DNA of 16,412 nucleotides from assembly GCA_035628055.1 (NCBI GenBank), contig DASPKO010000249.1, forward strand, positions 1 through 16,412, given 5' to 3'. Both the position numbers and the translations under genes were made by a program. A model generated the notes under the pieces. The model did no database searches and had not been told where the DNA came from. It was given only the letters and a program-made list of their open reading frames with translations. This DNA is from DASPKO01 sp035628055 (GTDB taxonomy: Bacteria > Planctomycetota > Phycisphaerae > Phycisphaerales > UBA1924). Of the stretch, positions 1 through 6,944 are shown one piece after another (position 1 is the stretch's first letter; every line of letters begins with the position of its first letter).

Positions 1-1286
1 GCCGGTTCCCCGACCTCGACCTGCTCCAGCTCCGCACCGCCCACCTGGACCCACGCGACGCGGCGCTCGCCCACGCCATCTATGACGCGGTCATCCGCCG
101 CTGGATCACCCTCGAGTTCCTCCTGGCCAGGCACCTCAGCCAGCCCATCGGCGGCCTCGAGCCCCGGCTGCGCGCCGCCCTGCTCGTCGGGGCCGCCCAG
201 GTCCTCTTCCTCGACCGCCTCCCCGCGCACGCCGTCCTCAACCAGGCCGTCCAGTGGGCCAAGCAGCGCATCCGCCCCGGCGCCGGGAACCTTGTGAACG
301 CCGTCCTCCGGCGCATCGTGGAGCTTCGCGCCGCCGCGGGGACCGACTCACGACCCACCTACACCGGCGACCGCGACGAGCTCCCGCGCTCCGACGGGAC
401 CGCGGTCGTCCTCGCCGGCCCCGTCCTGCCCGAGGCGGAGGAGGACCGCCTCGCCATCGCCACCTCGCACCCGCGCGCGCTCATCGACGCCTGGTCCCTC
501 GCACTCGGGCCCGCCGCCGCCCGTCGCCTGGCCCTCCACTCGCTGGCCCGCCCCCCCAACATTCTCAATACCGCGCACGCGCGCGGCCCCCTTCCGGACG
601 CCCTGCTGACCCCGCACTCGATCCCCGGGCATCACGTCTTCACCGGGAGCCACGCCGAGCTCGTCTCCCTGCTCGCCTCCCGCCCGGACGTCTGGGTGCA
701 GGACCCGGCCTCGTCCCTGGCCGTCCGCTCGGTCTCGGGCCGCGAGCCCGCGCTCGTTCTCGACATGTGCGCCGGCCAGGGGACCAAGACCCGCCAGCTC
801 GCCGCCACGTTCCCCCGGGCCCGCATCGTCGCGACCGATCAGGACCCGGGCCGCTTCGAGACGCTCCAGCGCGTCTTCGCGACCGAGCCCCGCGTCCGCG
901 TGCTCCCCCTCCCGGAGCTTCGCGAGCACATCCTCGAGCAGGCCGACCTCATCCTGCTCGACGTCCCCTGCTCCAACACCGCGGTTCTGGCCCGGCGCCC
1001 GGAGGCCCGGTACCGCTTCGACACCGCGCACCTCGACGGTCTCGCCGAAATCCAGCGCCAGATCATCGCCGACTCGATCCCCTACCTCTCCGTCGGCCCG
1101 CGGCGCATCGGCATCCTGTATTCCACCTGCAGCCTCCACCCGTCGGAAAATGACGCGCAGGCCGCCTGGGCGGCGCGCTGGCACCGCCTCACCCCGCGCG
1201 GGCCGCGTCTGCATCTCCCTCAGGGCGGTCCCGGTGAGCCGGACCATCAGTACACCGACGGCTCGTTCTCCGTCCTGCTTGCCTAG
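1..1286 (+). CDS. rsmB: 16S rRNA (cytosine-5) methyltransferase, RsmB/Sun family (5' end outside window)
   Basis: The reading frame is open from the window edge (codons begin at base 3) to TAG at 1284-1286, giving 427 visible residues. E. coli RsmB is about 429 residues, so only a short N-terminus should be missing. The first ~95 residues are a NusB-like RNA-binding domain (RDAALAHAIYDAVIRRW, then NLVNAVLRRIVE near 290-325). The Rossmann methyltransferase domain follows. Its SAM-binding motif I is VLDMCAGQGTKT (about 756-791), motif IV is LLDVPCSNTAV with the motif-IV cysteine at 969-971, and motif VI is YSTCSLHPSEN with the presumed nucleophile cysteine at 1128-1130. Family knowledge: the enzyme methylates C967 of 16S rRNA with SAM in the cytosol. 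Motif I deviates from the usual CAAPGGKT form, but both catalytic cysteines are kept. ptsN follows on the same strand after 163 bases. RsmB is preferred over other NOL1/NOP2/Sun proteins because of the NusB-like domain. Confidence 0.88.
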   Translation, partial: RFPDLDLLQLRTAHLDPRDAALAHAIYDAVIRRWITLEFLLARHLSQPIGGLEPRLRAALLVGAAQVLFLDRLPAHAVLNQAVQWAKQRIRPGAGNLVNAVLRRIVELRAAAGTDSRPTYTGDRDELPRSDGTAVVLAGPVLPEAEEDRLAIATSHPRALIDAWSLALGPAAARRLALHSLARPPNILNTAHARGPLPDALLTPHSIPGHHVFTGSHAELVSLLASRPDVWVQDPASSLAVRSVSGREPALVLDMCAGQGTKTRQLAATFPRARIVATDQDPGRFETLQRVFATEPRVRVLPLPELREHILEQADLILLDVPCSNTAVLARRPEARYRFDTAHLDGLAEIQRQIIADSIPYLSVGPRRIGILYSTCSLHPSENDAQAAWAARWHRLTPRGPRLHLPQGGPGEPDHQYTDGSFSVLLA

Positions 1287-1330
1287 GAGAACTCGCAACC
1301 CGGCGTACCGTCCTGCGGAGCGACGGCGGC

Positions 1331-1336
1331 TAGACT
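1331..1336 (+). promoter_or_regulatory. possible -10 element (TAGACT) upstream of ptsN
   Basis: TAGACT lies in the 163-base gap between the rsmB stop (1286) and the ptsN ATG (1450). It fits the TAnnnT pattern seen close to five other starts in this window, but it would leave a leader of roughly 105 bases here. No convincing -35 hexamer sits 17 bases upstream. A second TAnnnT (TACCGT) occurs at 1306-1311, so the assignment is weak. Confidence 0.22.
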
Positions 1337-1449
1337 CTGCCCTGCGCCCGGAGAGCACGGCCTCCTGCGGCGCTCCGTTCCCGTCCGTCCGCCGAGCACG
1401 CCCCCGCGTCGTCGTCCGTTTGGAGCCGCTCTTGCCAGGGCTTGCGTCG

Positions 1450-1926
1450 ATGAACCTGCTGGACATCCTGACGCCCGATTCCATCCGGGCGCCCCTCGCT
1501 GCCACCGACAAGAAGGGCGCCGTCGAGGAGCTCGTGGACGTCCTGGCCCGGACCGGCAAGGTCTCGGACCCCGTCGGCCTGAAGGAGGCCGTCTGGACCC
1601 GCGAGCAGACCCGCACCACCGGCATCGGGCATGGCTTGGCCATCCCCCACGGCAAGTCCGCCGGGGTCGAGAGCCTGGCGATGGCGATCGGCCGCCCGGC
1701 CAAGCCGATGGATTTCCAGGCCATCGACGGCAAGCCCGTCAAGCTGATCGTCCTCCTGGCCAGCCCGCCCGATCGCACGAGCGACCACATCCAGGCCCTG
1801 GCGCGCATCAGCCGCCTGATGACCATGGAAGACTTCCGCGAGCGCATCTACCAGGCCCAGACGCCCGCGGAGATCTACGAGCTCCTCCGCTCCCAGGAGC
1901 AGCCCAAGGAAAAGGCCGGAGCCTGA
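1450..1926 (+). CDS. ptsN: PTS EIIA domain protein, nitrogen-regulatory/fructose type
   Basis: This single-domain protein has 158 residues, the usual size of PtsN (EIIA-Ntr). The phosphorylatable histidine is H67 in GHGLAIPHGK, matching the active-site motif of the mannitol/fructose EIIA family. The N-terminal MNLLDILTPDSI and the C-terminal helix after LMTMEDFRERI also fit the family. The ATG at 1450 was chosen because homology begins exactly there and an AGGG lies nine bases upstream; the frame is open further upstream but runs back into rsmB. Known role: the domain accepts phosphate from NPr/HPr and regulates potassium, nitrogen or stress responses by protein contact rather than by sugar transport. 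No EI, HPr or EIIB/C gene is visible here, so its partner must be elsewhere. The polyprenyl synthase starts 34 bases downstream but has its own -10-like element. A fructose-specific EIIA is an alternative. Confidence 0.85.
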   Translation: MNLLDILTPDSIRAPLAATDKKGAVEELVDVLARTGKVSDPVGLKEAVWTREQTRTTGIGHGLAIPHGKSAGVESLAMAIGRPAKPMDFQAIDGKPVKLIVLLASPPDRTSDHIQALARISRLMTMEDFRERIYQAQTPAEIYELLRSQEQPKEKAGA

Positions 1927-1945
1927 GCCCCCAGCCTCGGCGGGG

Positions 1946-1951
1946 TACGCT
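1946..1951 (+). promoter_or_regulatory. -10-like element (TACGCT) of the polyprenyl synthase gene
   Basis: TACGCT is followed by nine bases and the TTG start at 1961. There is no Shine-Dalgarno between them, so transcription from this element would begin at or next to the start codon. The same hexamer precedes the dusB-like gene at nearly the same distance. No clear -35 is visible. Confidence 0.45.
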
Positions 1952-1960
1952 CTCCACCGC

Positions 1961-2893
1961 TTGAGCACGCGCCCGCCGGCAGACCCGCCACCACCCTCCC
2001 CTGAGTCGCCCCGCGCGGGCGGCCTCCCCGCCGAGCTCTCGGCCCCCATCCCGCGCATCGATGCCCGCCTCGCCCGGATCGTCGACCGCGCGAGCTTCCC
2101 GACGCCCCTGGCCGAGGCCATCCGCTACGCCCTGCTCTCGCCCGGCAAGCGCGTCCGTCCGCTGCTGGCCTGGCACTGCTGCGCCGCGGTCGGCGCCGAC
2201 CCGGAGCGCTCGCTCCCCGCCGGCGCCGCCGTCGAGCTCGTGCACGCCTTCAGCCTCGTCCACGACGACCTCCCGGCGCTCGACAACGACGACCTCCGCC
2301 GCGGCCGACCCACCCTGCACAAGCACGCGGGCGAGGCCATGGCCATCCTGGCCGGTGACGCCATGCTCACGCTCGCCTTCGCCGTGCTGGCCGACGAGCC
2401 CGCCGAGGTCCGAGATTCTTCCCGGCTGAGCGCCGAACTCGCCAGGGCCACCACCGGCATGATCGCCGGGCAGGTCTGGGACACCATGGGCGGGCTGCCG
2501 CCGGGAGCCGGGCCCGCCGAGCGCGTCCGCCTGGTCCATGCGCACAAGACCGGGGCGCTCATCGTGGCGGCGTGCCGCATGGGCGCGCTCTGCGGCTCGG
2601 CCGACCCGGCGCAGCTCGCCGGCCTCACCGTCTTCGCCGGGGCGCTGGGCCTCATGTTCCAGGCCGTCGATGACGTTCTGGATGTCACCCAGCCCTCGGA
2701 ACACCTCGGCAAGCGCTCCGGCAAGGACAGCCCCGCGGGCAAGCTCACGTATCCCGCGGTGTTCGGCCTCGAGGGCGCCCGCGCGGAGGTCTCCCGGCTC
2801 GAGGCCGAGGCGCTGGCAGCCCTGGGGCCGCTCGGGCCTCACGCCCGGCCGCTGGACGCGCTCGTCAGCGCCCTGGCCCGGCGGTCGAGCTAG
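1961..2893 (+). CDS. ispA: short-chain polyprenyl diphosphate synthase (farnesyl diphosphate synthase type)
   Basis: The 310-residue protein is a class I trans-prenyltransferase. Residues 59-67 give the conserved LSPGKRVRP. The first Asp-rich motif is HDDLPALDNDD (D102-D108, the seven-residue DDxxxxD form of type II enzymes) followed by LRRGRPTLHK. GQ is at 170-171, HKTG at 195-198, and the second Asp-rich motif DDVLD is at 237-241 followed by LGKRSGKD and KLTYP. Family knowledge: it condenses DMAPP/GPP with IPP in the cytosol for isoprenoid, quinone and hopanoid/carotenoid precursors. The residue five before the first motif is aromatic (F97), as in E. coli IspA (Tyr), which predicts C15 rather than C20 product. 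The TTG at 1961 is the only plausible start, since no in-frame ATG precedes the conserved core. The Pro-rich first ~25 residues are non-conserved. Its stop overlaps the stop of the convergent MDR gene. A C20 (CrtE-like) product cannot be excluded. Confidence 0.87.
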   Translation: MSTRPPADPPPPSPESPRAGGLPAELSAPIPRIDARLARIVDRASFPTPLAEAIRYALLSPGKRVRPLLAWHCCAAVGADPERSLPAGAAVELVHAFSLVHDDLPALDNDDLRRGRPTLHKHAGEAMAILAGDAMLTLAFAVLADEPAEVRDSSRLSAELARATTGMIAGQVWDTMGGLPPGAGPAERVRLVHAHKTGALIVAACRMGALCGSADPAQLAGLTVFAGALGLMFQAVDDVLDVTQPSEHLGKRSGKDSPAGKLTYPAVFGLEGARAEVSRLEAEALAALGPLGPHARPLDALVSALARRSS

Positions 2894-3969
2894 CCGCGCG
2901 CCGGGCTCGCGCCCGCCCCCGCCGGAGCCGACCAGTCGATGACCACCTTGCCAAACTGCTCCGCCGACTCCAGCCGGGCGTACGCCTCCCCGCCGCGCTC
3001 CGGCGTGTACACCCCGTCCACCACCGGACGGAGCACGCCGGCGCGGAACAGGGCCGTCACCTCGGCGAACTCCTCGTTGGTCCCCATCGTCGAGCCCAGC
3101 AGCCGGAGCTGGTTCCAGAAGACCCGGGCCAGGTCGGTCACCGCGTCGGGCCCGGAAGTGCACCCGCACGTGACGTAGGCCCCGCCCCGCGCGAGCGACT
3201 TGACGCTCTTGATGTGCGTCGCCTTCCCGGACGAGTCCACCGCCAGGTCCACGCCGCGCTTGCCCGTCCAGTCCCGGACCTCGCGCGACCAATCCTGCCC
3301 CCGGTCCAGCACCACGTGCTCCGCCCCCAGCGCGCGGGCCCGATCGAGCTTGGACTGCTGGCGGCTCGTCACCACCACCGGGCAGCCCAGGTGCCTGGCG
3401 AGCGCCAGCGAGGCCAGCGCGACGCCGCCCCCGATCCCCGTGATCAGGACCGACTGCCCCGGGCGCAGGCGTGCCTTGGTCACCAGCATCGAATAGGCCG
3501 TCAGGAACGTGAGCCCGAAGGCGCCGGCCTGCACGTGGTCCTCGCCGTTCACCGCCACGACGTTCCCGACCGGCGCCAGAAACCGCTCCGCGTGGGTCCC
3601 GTGGTGGTGCTCGCCGATGAGCTCGTACTGCGGCGCGATCGTGCTCGGCGGCGGGTCTTCGGGCCGCGGTCCCGGGTCGACGTTGATCGCCGCGTTGAGG
3701 ACCACGCGCGTCCCCACCCAGCTCTCGTCCACGCCCGCCCCGACGGCCTCGACCACTCCGCAGGCGTCCGAGCCCGAGACCCGCGGATACGCCAGCTCCA
3801 GACCCGGAACCCCCATCCCGACCCAGAGGTCCAGGTGGTTCAGGGCCGACGCGAGCGTGCGCACCAGCACCTGGCCCGGACCGGGCGCGCCCGGCTCGGG
3901 CCAGTCGGCGACCACTCGGACGTTCGCGCCGACCGGGCTCCCCGCCCGCTGAATCACCAGTGCTCGCAT
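2890..3969 (-). CDS. MDR-family NAD(P)H-dependent oxidoreductase (quinone/alcohol dehydrogenase type), zinc sites lost
   Basis: This is a 359-residue medium-chain dehydrogenase/reductase. The GroES-like half carries LNHLDLWVG (43-51) and GSDACGVVEAVG (66-77). The Rossmann half has the dinucleotide-binding ITGIGGGVALASLALA (176-191) and the usual RARALGAEHVV (210-220). The catalytic zinc GHE is replaced by GSD. The loop that holds four structural cysteines in zinc enzymes (about residues 95-118) is cysteine-free, so the protein is predicted zinc-independent. It belongs near the zinc-MDR branch that has NHLD.WV and a GEH.xG.xAE segment (GEHHHGTHAERF, 119-130). The substrate is unknown; quinones or enals are typical. 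The start is ATG at 3969, with no Shine-Dalgarno and a TATCCT seven bases upstream. A small putative exported protein lies 84 bases upstream on the same strand. The gene ends convergently on the polyprenyl synthase, sharing CTAG. Confidence 0.82.
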   Translation of the reverse strand: MRALVIQRAGSPVGANVRVVADWPEPGAPGPGQVLVRTLASALNHLDLWVGMGVPGLELAYPRVSGSDACGVVEAVGAGVDESWVGTRVVLNAAINVDPGPRPEDPPPSTIAPQYELIGEHHHGTHAERFLAPVGNVVAVNGEDHVQAGAFGLTFLTAYSMLVTKARLRPGQSVLITGIGGGVALASLALARHLGCPVVVTSRQQSKLDRARALGAEHVVLDRGQDWSREVRDWTGKRGVDLAVDSSGKATHIKSVKSLARGGAYVTCGCTSGPDAVTDLARVFWNQLRLLGSTMGTNEEFAEVTALFRAGVLRPVVDGVYTPERGGEAYARLESAEQFGKVVIDWSAPAGAGASPARG

Positions 3970-3976
3970 CGGCCGC

Positions 3977-3982
3977 AGGATA
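3977..3982 (-). promoter_or_regulatory. -10-like element (TATCCT) of the MDR oxidoreductase gene
   Basis: On the minus strand TATCCT is followed by seven bases and ATG at 3969. No ribosome binding site fits between, which points to a leaderless or nearly leaderless transcript. The same hexamer, also preceded by G, stands before the glycogen debranching gene. Confidence 0.45.
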
Positions 3983-3990
3983 CCCGGCCG

Positions 3991-4019
3991 GCCCGGACTC
4001 TCGGGGACCGAGCCCGGGC
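3991..4019 (-). terminator. hairpin between the small exported-protein gene and the MDR gene, possible terminator
   Basis: GCCCGG (3991-3996) pairs with CCGGGC (4014-4019), and inside it CTCGG (4000-4004) pairs with CCGAG (4008-4012) around a GGA loop. A three-to-one internal bulge joins the two stems. The hairpin sits between the stop of the 4054-4299 gene and the -10-like element of the next gene. There is no T tract, so intrinsic termination is only a possibility. Confidence 0.3.
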
Positions 4020-4053
4020 GCCCGCGTCTAGCTCGGTCGGCCTGCGGCGCCGC

Positions 4054-4299
4054 TCATCGCCCCGGCTCGGCCCACGCCCAGCAGGCCGGCGCCAGAACCA
4101 CCGCCGCGTCGGCACCCGCACGCGCCCGGGGCGAGCCACAGCCGGTCGACGCGCCCCGCGGGTTGCCGAGCGCCGTCGGCGCGACCTGCGCCACCGGCGG
4201 CGCCTGCCCCGGCGTCCCGACGACGGCCAGAATCCCCCATCCGGCCAGCATGCCCGCGGCCTCCTTGGCCAGCAGACGCCGAACACATCCGTGCCTCAT
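4054..4299 (-). CDS. small putative exported protein (81 residues), unknown function
   Basis: The ATG at 4299 has a good Shine-Dalgarno (AAGGGG with six bases before the start), one of few clear ones here. The 81-residue product begins with a basic stretch (MRHGCVRRLLAKE), then a hydrophobic segment AAGMLAGWGILAVVG, then TPGQA followed by PP. This looks like a Sec signal peptide cleaved after about residue 33. The remaining ~48 residues are Ala/Pro/Gly-rich with two cysteines, one in STGCGSP and one in APACWAW, which could form a disulfide. Third codon positions are mostly G or C, like the neighbouring genes. I recognise no domain. The gene lies upstream of the MDR oxidoreductase on the same strand and divergent from the debranching enzyme. 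The alternative is non-coding sequence with a chance open frame; the ribosome site and signal-like N-terminus argue for a gene. Confidence 0.5.
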   Translation of the reverse strand: MRHGCVRRLLAKEAAGMLAGWGILAVVGTPGQAPPVAQVAPTALGNPRGASTGCGSPRARAGADAAVVLAPACWAWAEPGR

Positions 4300-4473
4300 G
4301 CTCGTCCCCTTCGGACACACCCCGGCGAGCGCCATCGAGCCCGGCCACCTCAAGCTTCGCACCCGCCCCCGGTCCCGGACAACGGCAATCCGACGTATTA
4401 CCGCCCACACGCCGTCCACCCAGCGCGCGCCGCCCCGTCATCCGCCCGGCGGCCCGTCGCGACCGCGCTCCCG

Positions 4474-4479
4474 TATCCT
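4474..4479 (+). promoter_or_regulatory. -10-like element (TATCCT) of the glycogen debranching gene
   Basis: TATCCT is followed by ten bases and ATG at 4490, with no Shine-Dalgarno in between. It is the same hexamer as in front of the MDR gene. No -35 consensus is seen. The 190-base divergent spacer 4300-4489 holds nothing else I can name, apart from a TAATAC at 4395-4400 on the minus strand that might serve the small exported-protein gene. Confidence 0.42.
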
Positions 4480-4489
4480 CGCGCCGCCC

Positions 4490-6697
4490 ATGCCCCGCGC
4501 GCACCGCGACCCACAGGATGCCGACGCGAGCTTCCTCGTGCGCGCGGCGGAGACCACCCCCGGCGCCCTCACGGGCGCCGAGTGGCTCCTCGCGAGCGGG
4601 CTCGGTGGATTCGCGATGGGCACCCCCGCCGGCCTGGCCACGCGGCGCTACCACGCGCTCCTGGTCGCCTCTCTTCAGCCTCCGGTCCGCCGCGTCACCG
4701 TGCTCGCGGCCCTCGCCGACTCGGCGCAGATCGACTTCCCCACGGGGCCGTGTGAGCGGATCTGGCTCACGCCGTTCTGCTTCGCGGGCGCCGCCCGGCC
4801 CGCCTGTCCTCGCGCGCTCGAGGCCTTCGAGCTGGACCCCGCGGCCAACACGGCCCGCTGGACCTACCGCGTCGCGGACGCGCCGCTGGTGAAGGAGCTG
4901 ACGCTGGTCCGCGGAACCGCCGCCGCCGTGATCACCTATCGCCTCGCGGGACCGCCCGCCGATCCCCTCCGGCTCGAAGTCCGACCGCTCCTGAGCCTGA
5001 CCGACTTTCACCACCTGCTCCGCCACGACCCCGACCGGTTCCGCACCCGCGCCGAGGGGGGCACTCTCGCCGTCGCCAGCCCCGACGGCCTCACCGCCTG
5101 GATCGCAGCTCGCGGCGGCGTCGTCTCCCACCACGAGCAGTGGTGGCACGACTTCCACTACCCCGTCGAGCGCGAGCGCGGCCTCGATCACACCCAGGAC
5201 CTCTTCTCCCCGGCGTGCGTCGTCGCGCGGCTGGCCGGTCCCGCCGAGACCCTCACGATCGCGCTCTCGCTCGCCGGGGCCGCGCACGCTCAGTCCGCGC
5301 TCGACCTGCCAGCTCAAGCCCGCACGCGGCCGCTTCCCGGGCGGCCGGCGGTCACCGTGCCGCCGGCCCCCCCGCGCGCGGCAATGCCCCCCGCCGACGA
5401 CCCCGAAGATCCCGCCCTCCCCGCGCTCCGTGCCGCGGCCGCGCAGTTTTTGACGGTCCGGGCGCCCCTCCGCCCGGGCGAGCCGGCCGGGCTCAGCCTC
5501 GTCGCCGGGTACCCCTGGTTCGCCGACTGGGGACGCGACACGCTCATCTCCATCCCCGGCCTTCTGCTCGCCAGCAGCCGCCTCGACGACGCCCGCGCCG
5601 TTCTGACGACCTGGTCCCGGCACATCCGCCGCGGCCTGGTGCCCAACCGCTTCGACGATCACACCGCCGCCCCCCACTACAACGCCGCCGACGCCTCCCT
5701 CTGGTTCCTCTCCGCCGCCTGTGACTATGCGCGCGCCTCCGCCGATCCGGGCGCGTTCGCCCGCGACCTCCTCCCCCCCTGCCTCGACATCGTGCGCTGG
5801 TACCGCCGCGGCACCGACTCGAACATCGGCCTGGACACCGATGGCCTGGTCCGCGCCGGCGATCCCGCGACCCAGCTCACCTGGATGGACGCCGCCCGCG
5901 ACGGCGTCGTCTTCACGCCCCGCTCCGGCAAGCCCATCGAGCTCTCGGCGCTCTGGCACCACGGCTTGCTCCGGCTCGCGGAGACCCTGGATGATCTCGA
6001 GTCTTCGACCCCCTTCCCCGGGGGCTCTTCGAGCCGGATGCCCGGGCGGGCGCGGCGCCTCGGCACCGTTCTCAGGTCGCTCGCCGCGCGCACCGGCGCC
6101 TCGTTCACCCGGGCGTTCTTCGATCCCGTGCTCGGCTGCTGCGTGGACCGTCTCGAGCCCGACCGCGCGACCGGCTCCTGGCGCCGGGTGCCCGAGGTCC
6201 GTCCCAACCAGCTCCTGGCCCTCTGCCTCGAGCACTCCCCGCTGCGGGCCCCGGAGCGGGCCCGGGCACTCCGCACCGTCACCGAGCGCCTGCTCACCCC
6301 CTGGGGCGTCCGCACCCTCGACCCCTCCGACCCCGGGTACGTCGGGCGCTACCGGGGAAGGCTCCGCGAGCTCGACGCCGCCTATCACAACGGCACCGCC
6401 TGGCCCTGGCTCCTGGGCCCCCTGGCCGAGGCGACCCTCCGGGTCGGCGGATTCTCCCCGCCCGCGCGGGCCCGGGCCCGCGCGATCCTCGAGCCCGTGC
6501 TCGCGCTGGCGCGCACGCCCACGCCCGGCGTCTGCCTGGGCTCGCTCCCCGAGGTCGCCGACGGGGACCACGCGCCGGGCGCGCCGCAGCGCGCCGGGGG
6601 CTGCCCCGCGCAGGCCTGGTCCGTCGCCGAGACCCTGCGCGTGCTGGCCCTGCTCCGCGGTCCCGCCCCTCCCGGGCCCCCAGCGCCCCGCGCCTAG
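4490..6697 (+). CDS. glycogen debranching enzyme, amylo-alpha-1,6-glucosidase (GH133 type)
   Basis: The 735-residue protein has two domains. The N-terminal debranching domain (about 25-270) has EWLLASGLGGFAMGTPAG (31-48) and TRRYHALLVASLQPP (51-65), the signature of archaeal/bacterial-type debranching enzymes. A Pro-rich linker (275-310) follows. The C-terminal (alpha/alpha)6 glucosidase domain contains AGYPWFADWGRDTLISIPG (339-357), GLVPNRFDD (382-390), DASLWF (401-406), QLTWMDA (462-468), YHNGTAWPW (632-640) and GCPAQAWSVAE (704-714). D467 and E688 (SLPEVADGD) are the probable acid/base pair by family comparison. The enzyme hydrolyses alpha-1,6 branch glucose in glycogen in the cytosol. The ATG at 4490 was chosen because homology starts just after it and a TATCCT lies ten bases upstream; the open frame extends back to 4163 without family support. 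Residues 500-525 (Ser/Gly/Pro-rich) look like an insertion. It stands alone, without other glycogen genes nearby. Confidence 0.9.
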   Translation: MPRAHRDPQDADASFLVRAAETTPGALTGAEWLLASGLGGFAMGTPAGLATRRYHALLVASLQPPVRRVTVLAALADSAQIDFPTGPCERIWLTPFCFAGAARPACPRALEAFELDPAANTARWTYRVADAPLVKELTLVRGTAAAVITYRLAGPPADPLRLEVRPLLSLTDFHHLLRHDPDRFRTRAEGGTLAVASPDGLTAWIAARGGVVSHHEQWWHDFHYPVERERGLDHTQDLFSPACVVARLAGPAETLTIALSLAGAAHAQSALDLPAQARTRPLPGRPAVTVPPAPPRAAMPPADDPEDPALPALRAAAAQFLTVRAPLRPGEPAGLSLVAGYPWFADWGRDTLISIPGLLLASSRLDDARAVLTTWSRHIRRGLVPNRFDDHTAAPHYNAADASLWFLSAACDYARASADPGAFARDLLPPCLDIVRWYRRGTDSNIGLDTDGLVRAGDPATQLTWMDAARDGVVFTPRSGKPIELSALWHHGLLRLAETLDDLESSTPFPGGSSSRMPGRARRLGTVLRSLAARTGASFTRAFFDPVLGCCVDRLEPDRATGSWRRVPEVRPNQLLALCLEHSPLRAPERARALRTVTERLLTPWGVRTLDPSDPGYVGRYRGRLRELDAAYHNGTAWPWLLGPLAEATLRVGGFSPPARARARAILEPVLALARTPTPGVCLGSLPEVADGDHAPGAPQRAGGCPAQAWSVAETLRVLALLRGPAPPGPPAPRA

Positions 6698-6915
6698 ACG
6701 GACTCGCGCTTCTCGCCGGCCCGCAGCAGCCGCTCGCCCTGCTCGGGCGACATGGACCCCTCCGCGATGTACGCGGCGATCTCGCGCCGCGTGCGCTCGC
6801 GCGACGTCGCCCGGATCACCGACGCCACGGTCTTGATCAGCAGGCCCAGCAGGATCGAGGCCGCGATCAGCGCCGGGATCATGAAGTCCTCGTCCAGCAG
6901 CTGGTTGGCGACCAT
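6694..6915 (-). CDS. small single-pass membrane protein with SHOCT-like C-terminus
   Basis: The 73-residue product has one membrane helix (about residues 11-34, FMIPALIAASILLGLLI core). A basic, helical cytoplasmic tail with RERTRREIAAYIAEGSMS and PEQGERLLRAG follows. The tail resembles the short helix-turn-helix (SHOCT-like) ends of small bacterial membrane proteins. The start at 6915 was chosen because AAGGAGG lies ten bases upstream; the longer in-frame start at 6954 would include a low-complexity, non-membrane N-terminus. It is the last gene of the kinase/receiver set, 61 bases after the receiver stop, and its stop overlaps that of the debranching enzyme through CTAG. The function is unknown. 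Co-transcription suggests, but does not show, a role with the kinase. Confidence 0.72.
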   Translation of the reverse strand: MVANQLLDEDFMIPALIAASILLGLLIKTVASVIRATSRERTRREIAAYIAEGSMSPEQGERLLRAGEKRESV

Positions 6916-6944
6916 GCGCAGCGGCCCTCCTTCGCCCGCGCCCC

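Noticed and set aside
1330..2121. Minus-strand open frame opposite ptsN
   Set aside because: Antisense shadow of a gene with an intact active-site motif; no start signal or domain.
4028..6571. 847-codon minus-strand open frame opposite the debranching enzyme
   Set aside because: The product is Gly/Arg/Glu-rich with no motif, while the opposite strand encodes a clear GH133 enzyme with conserved residues throughout.
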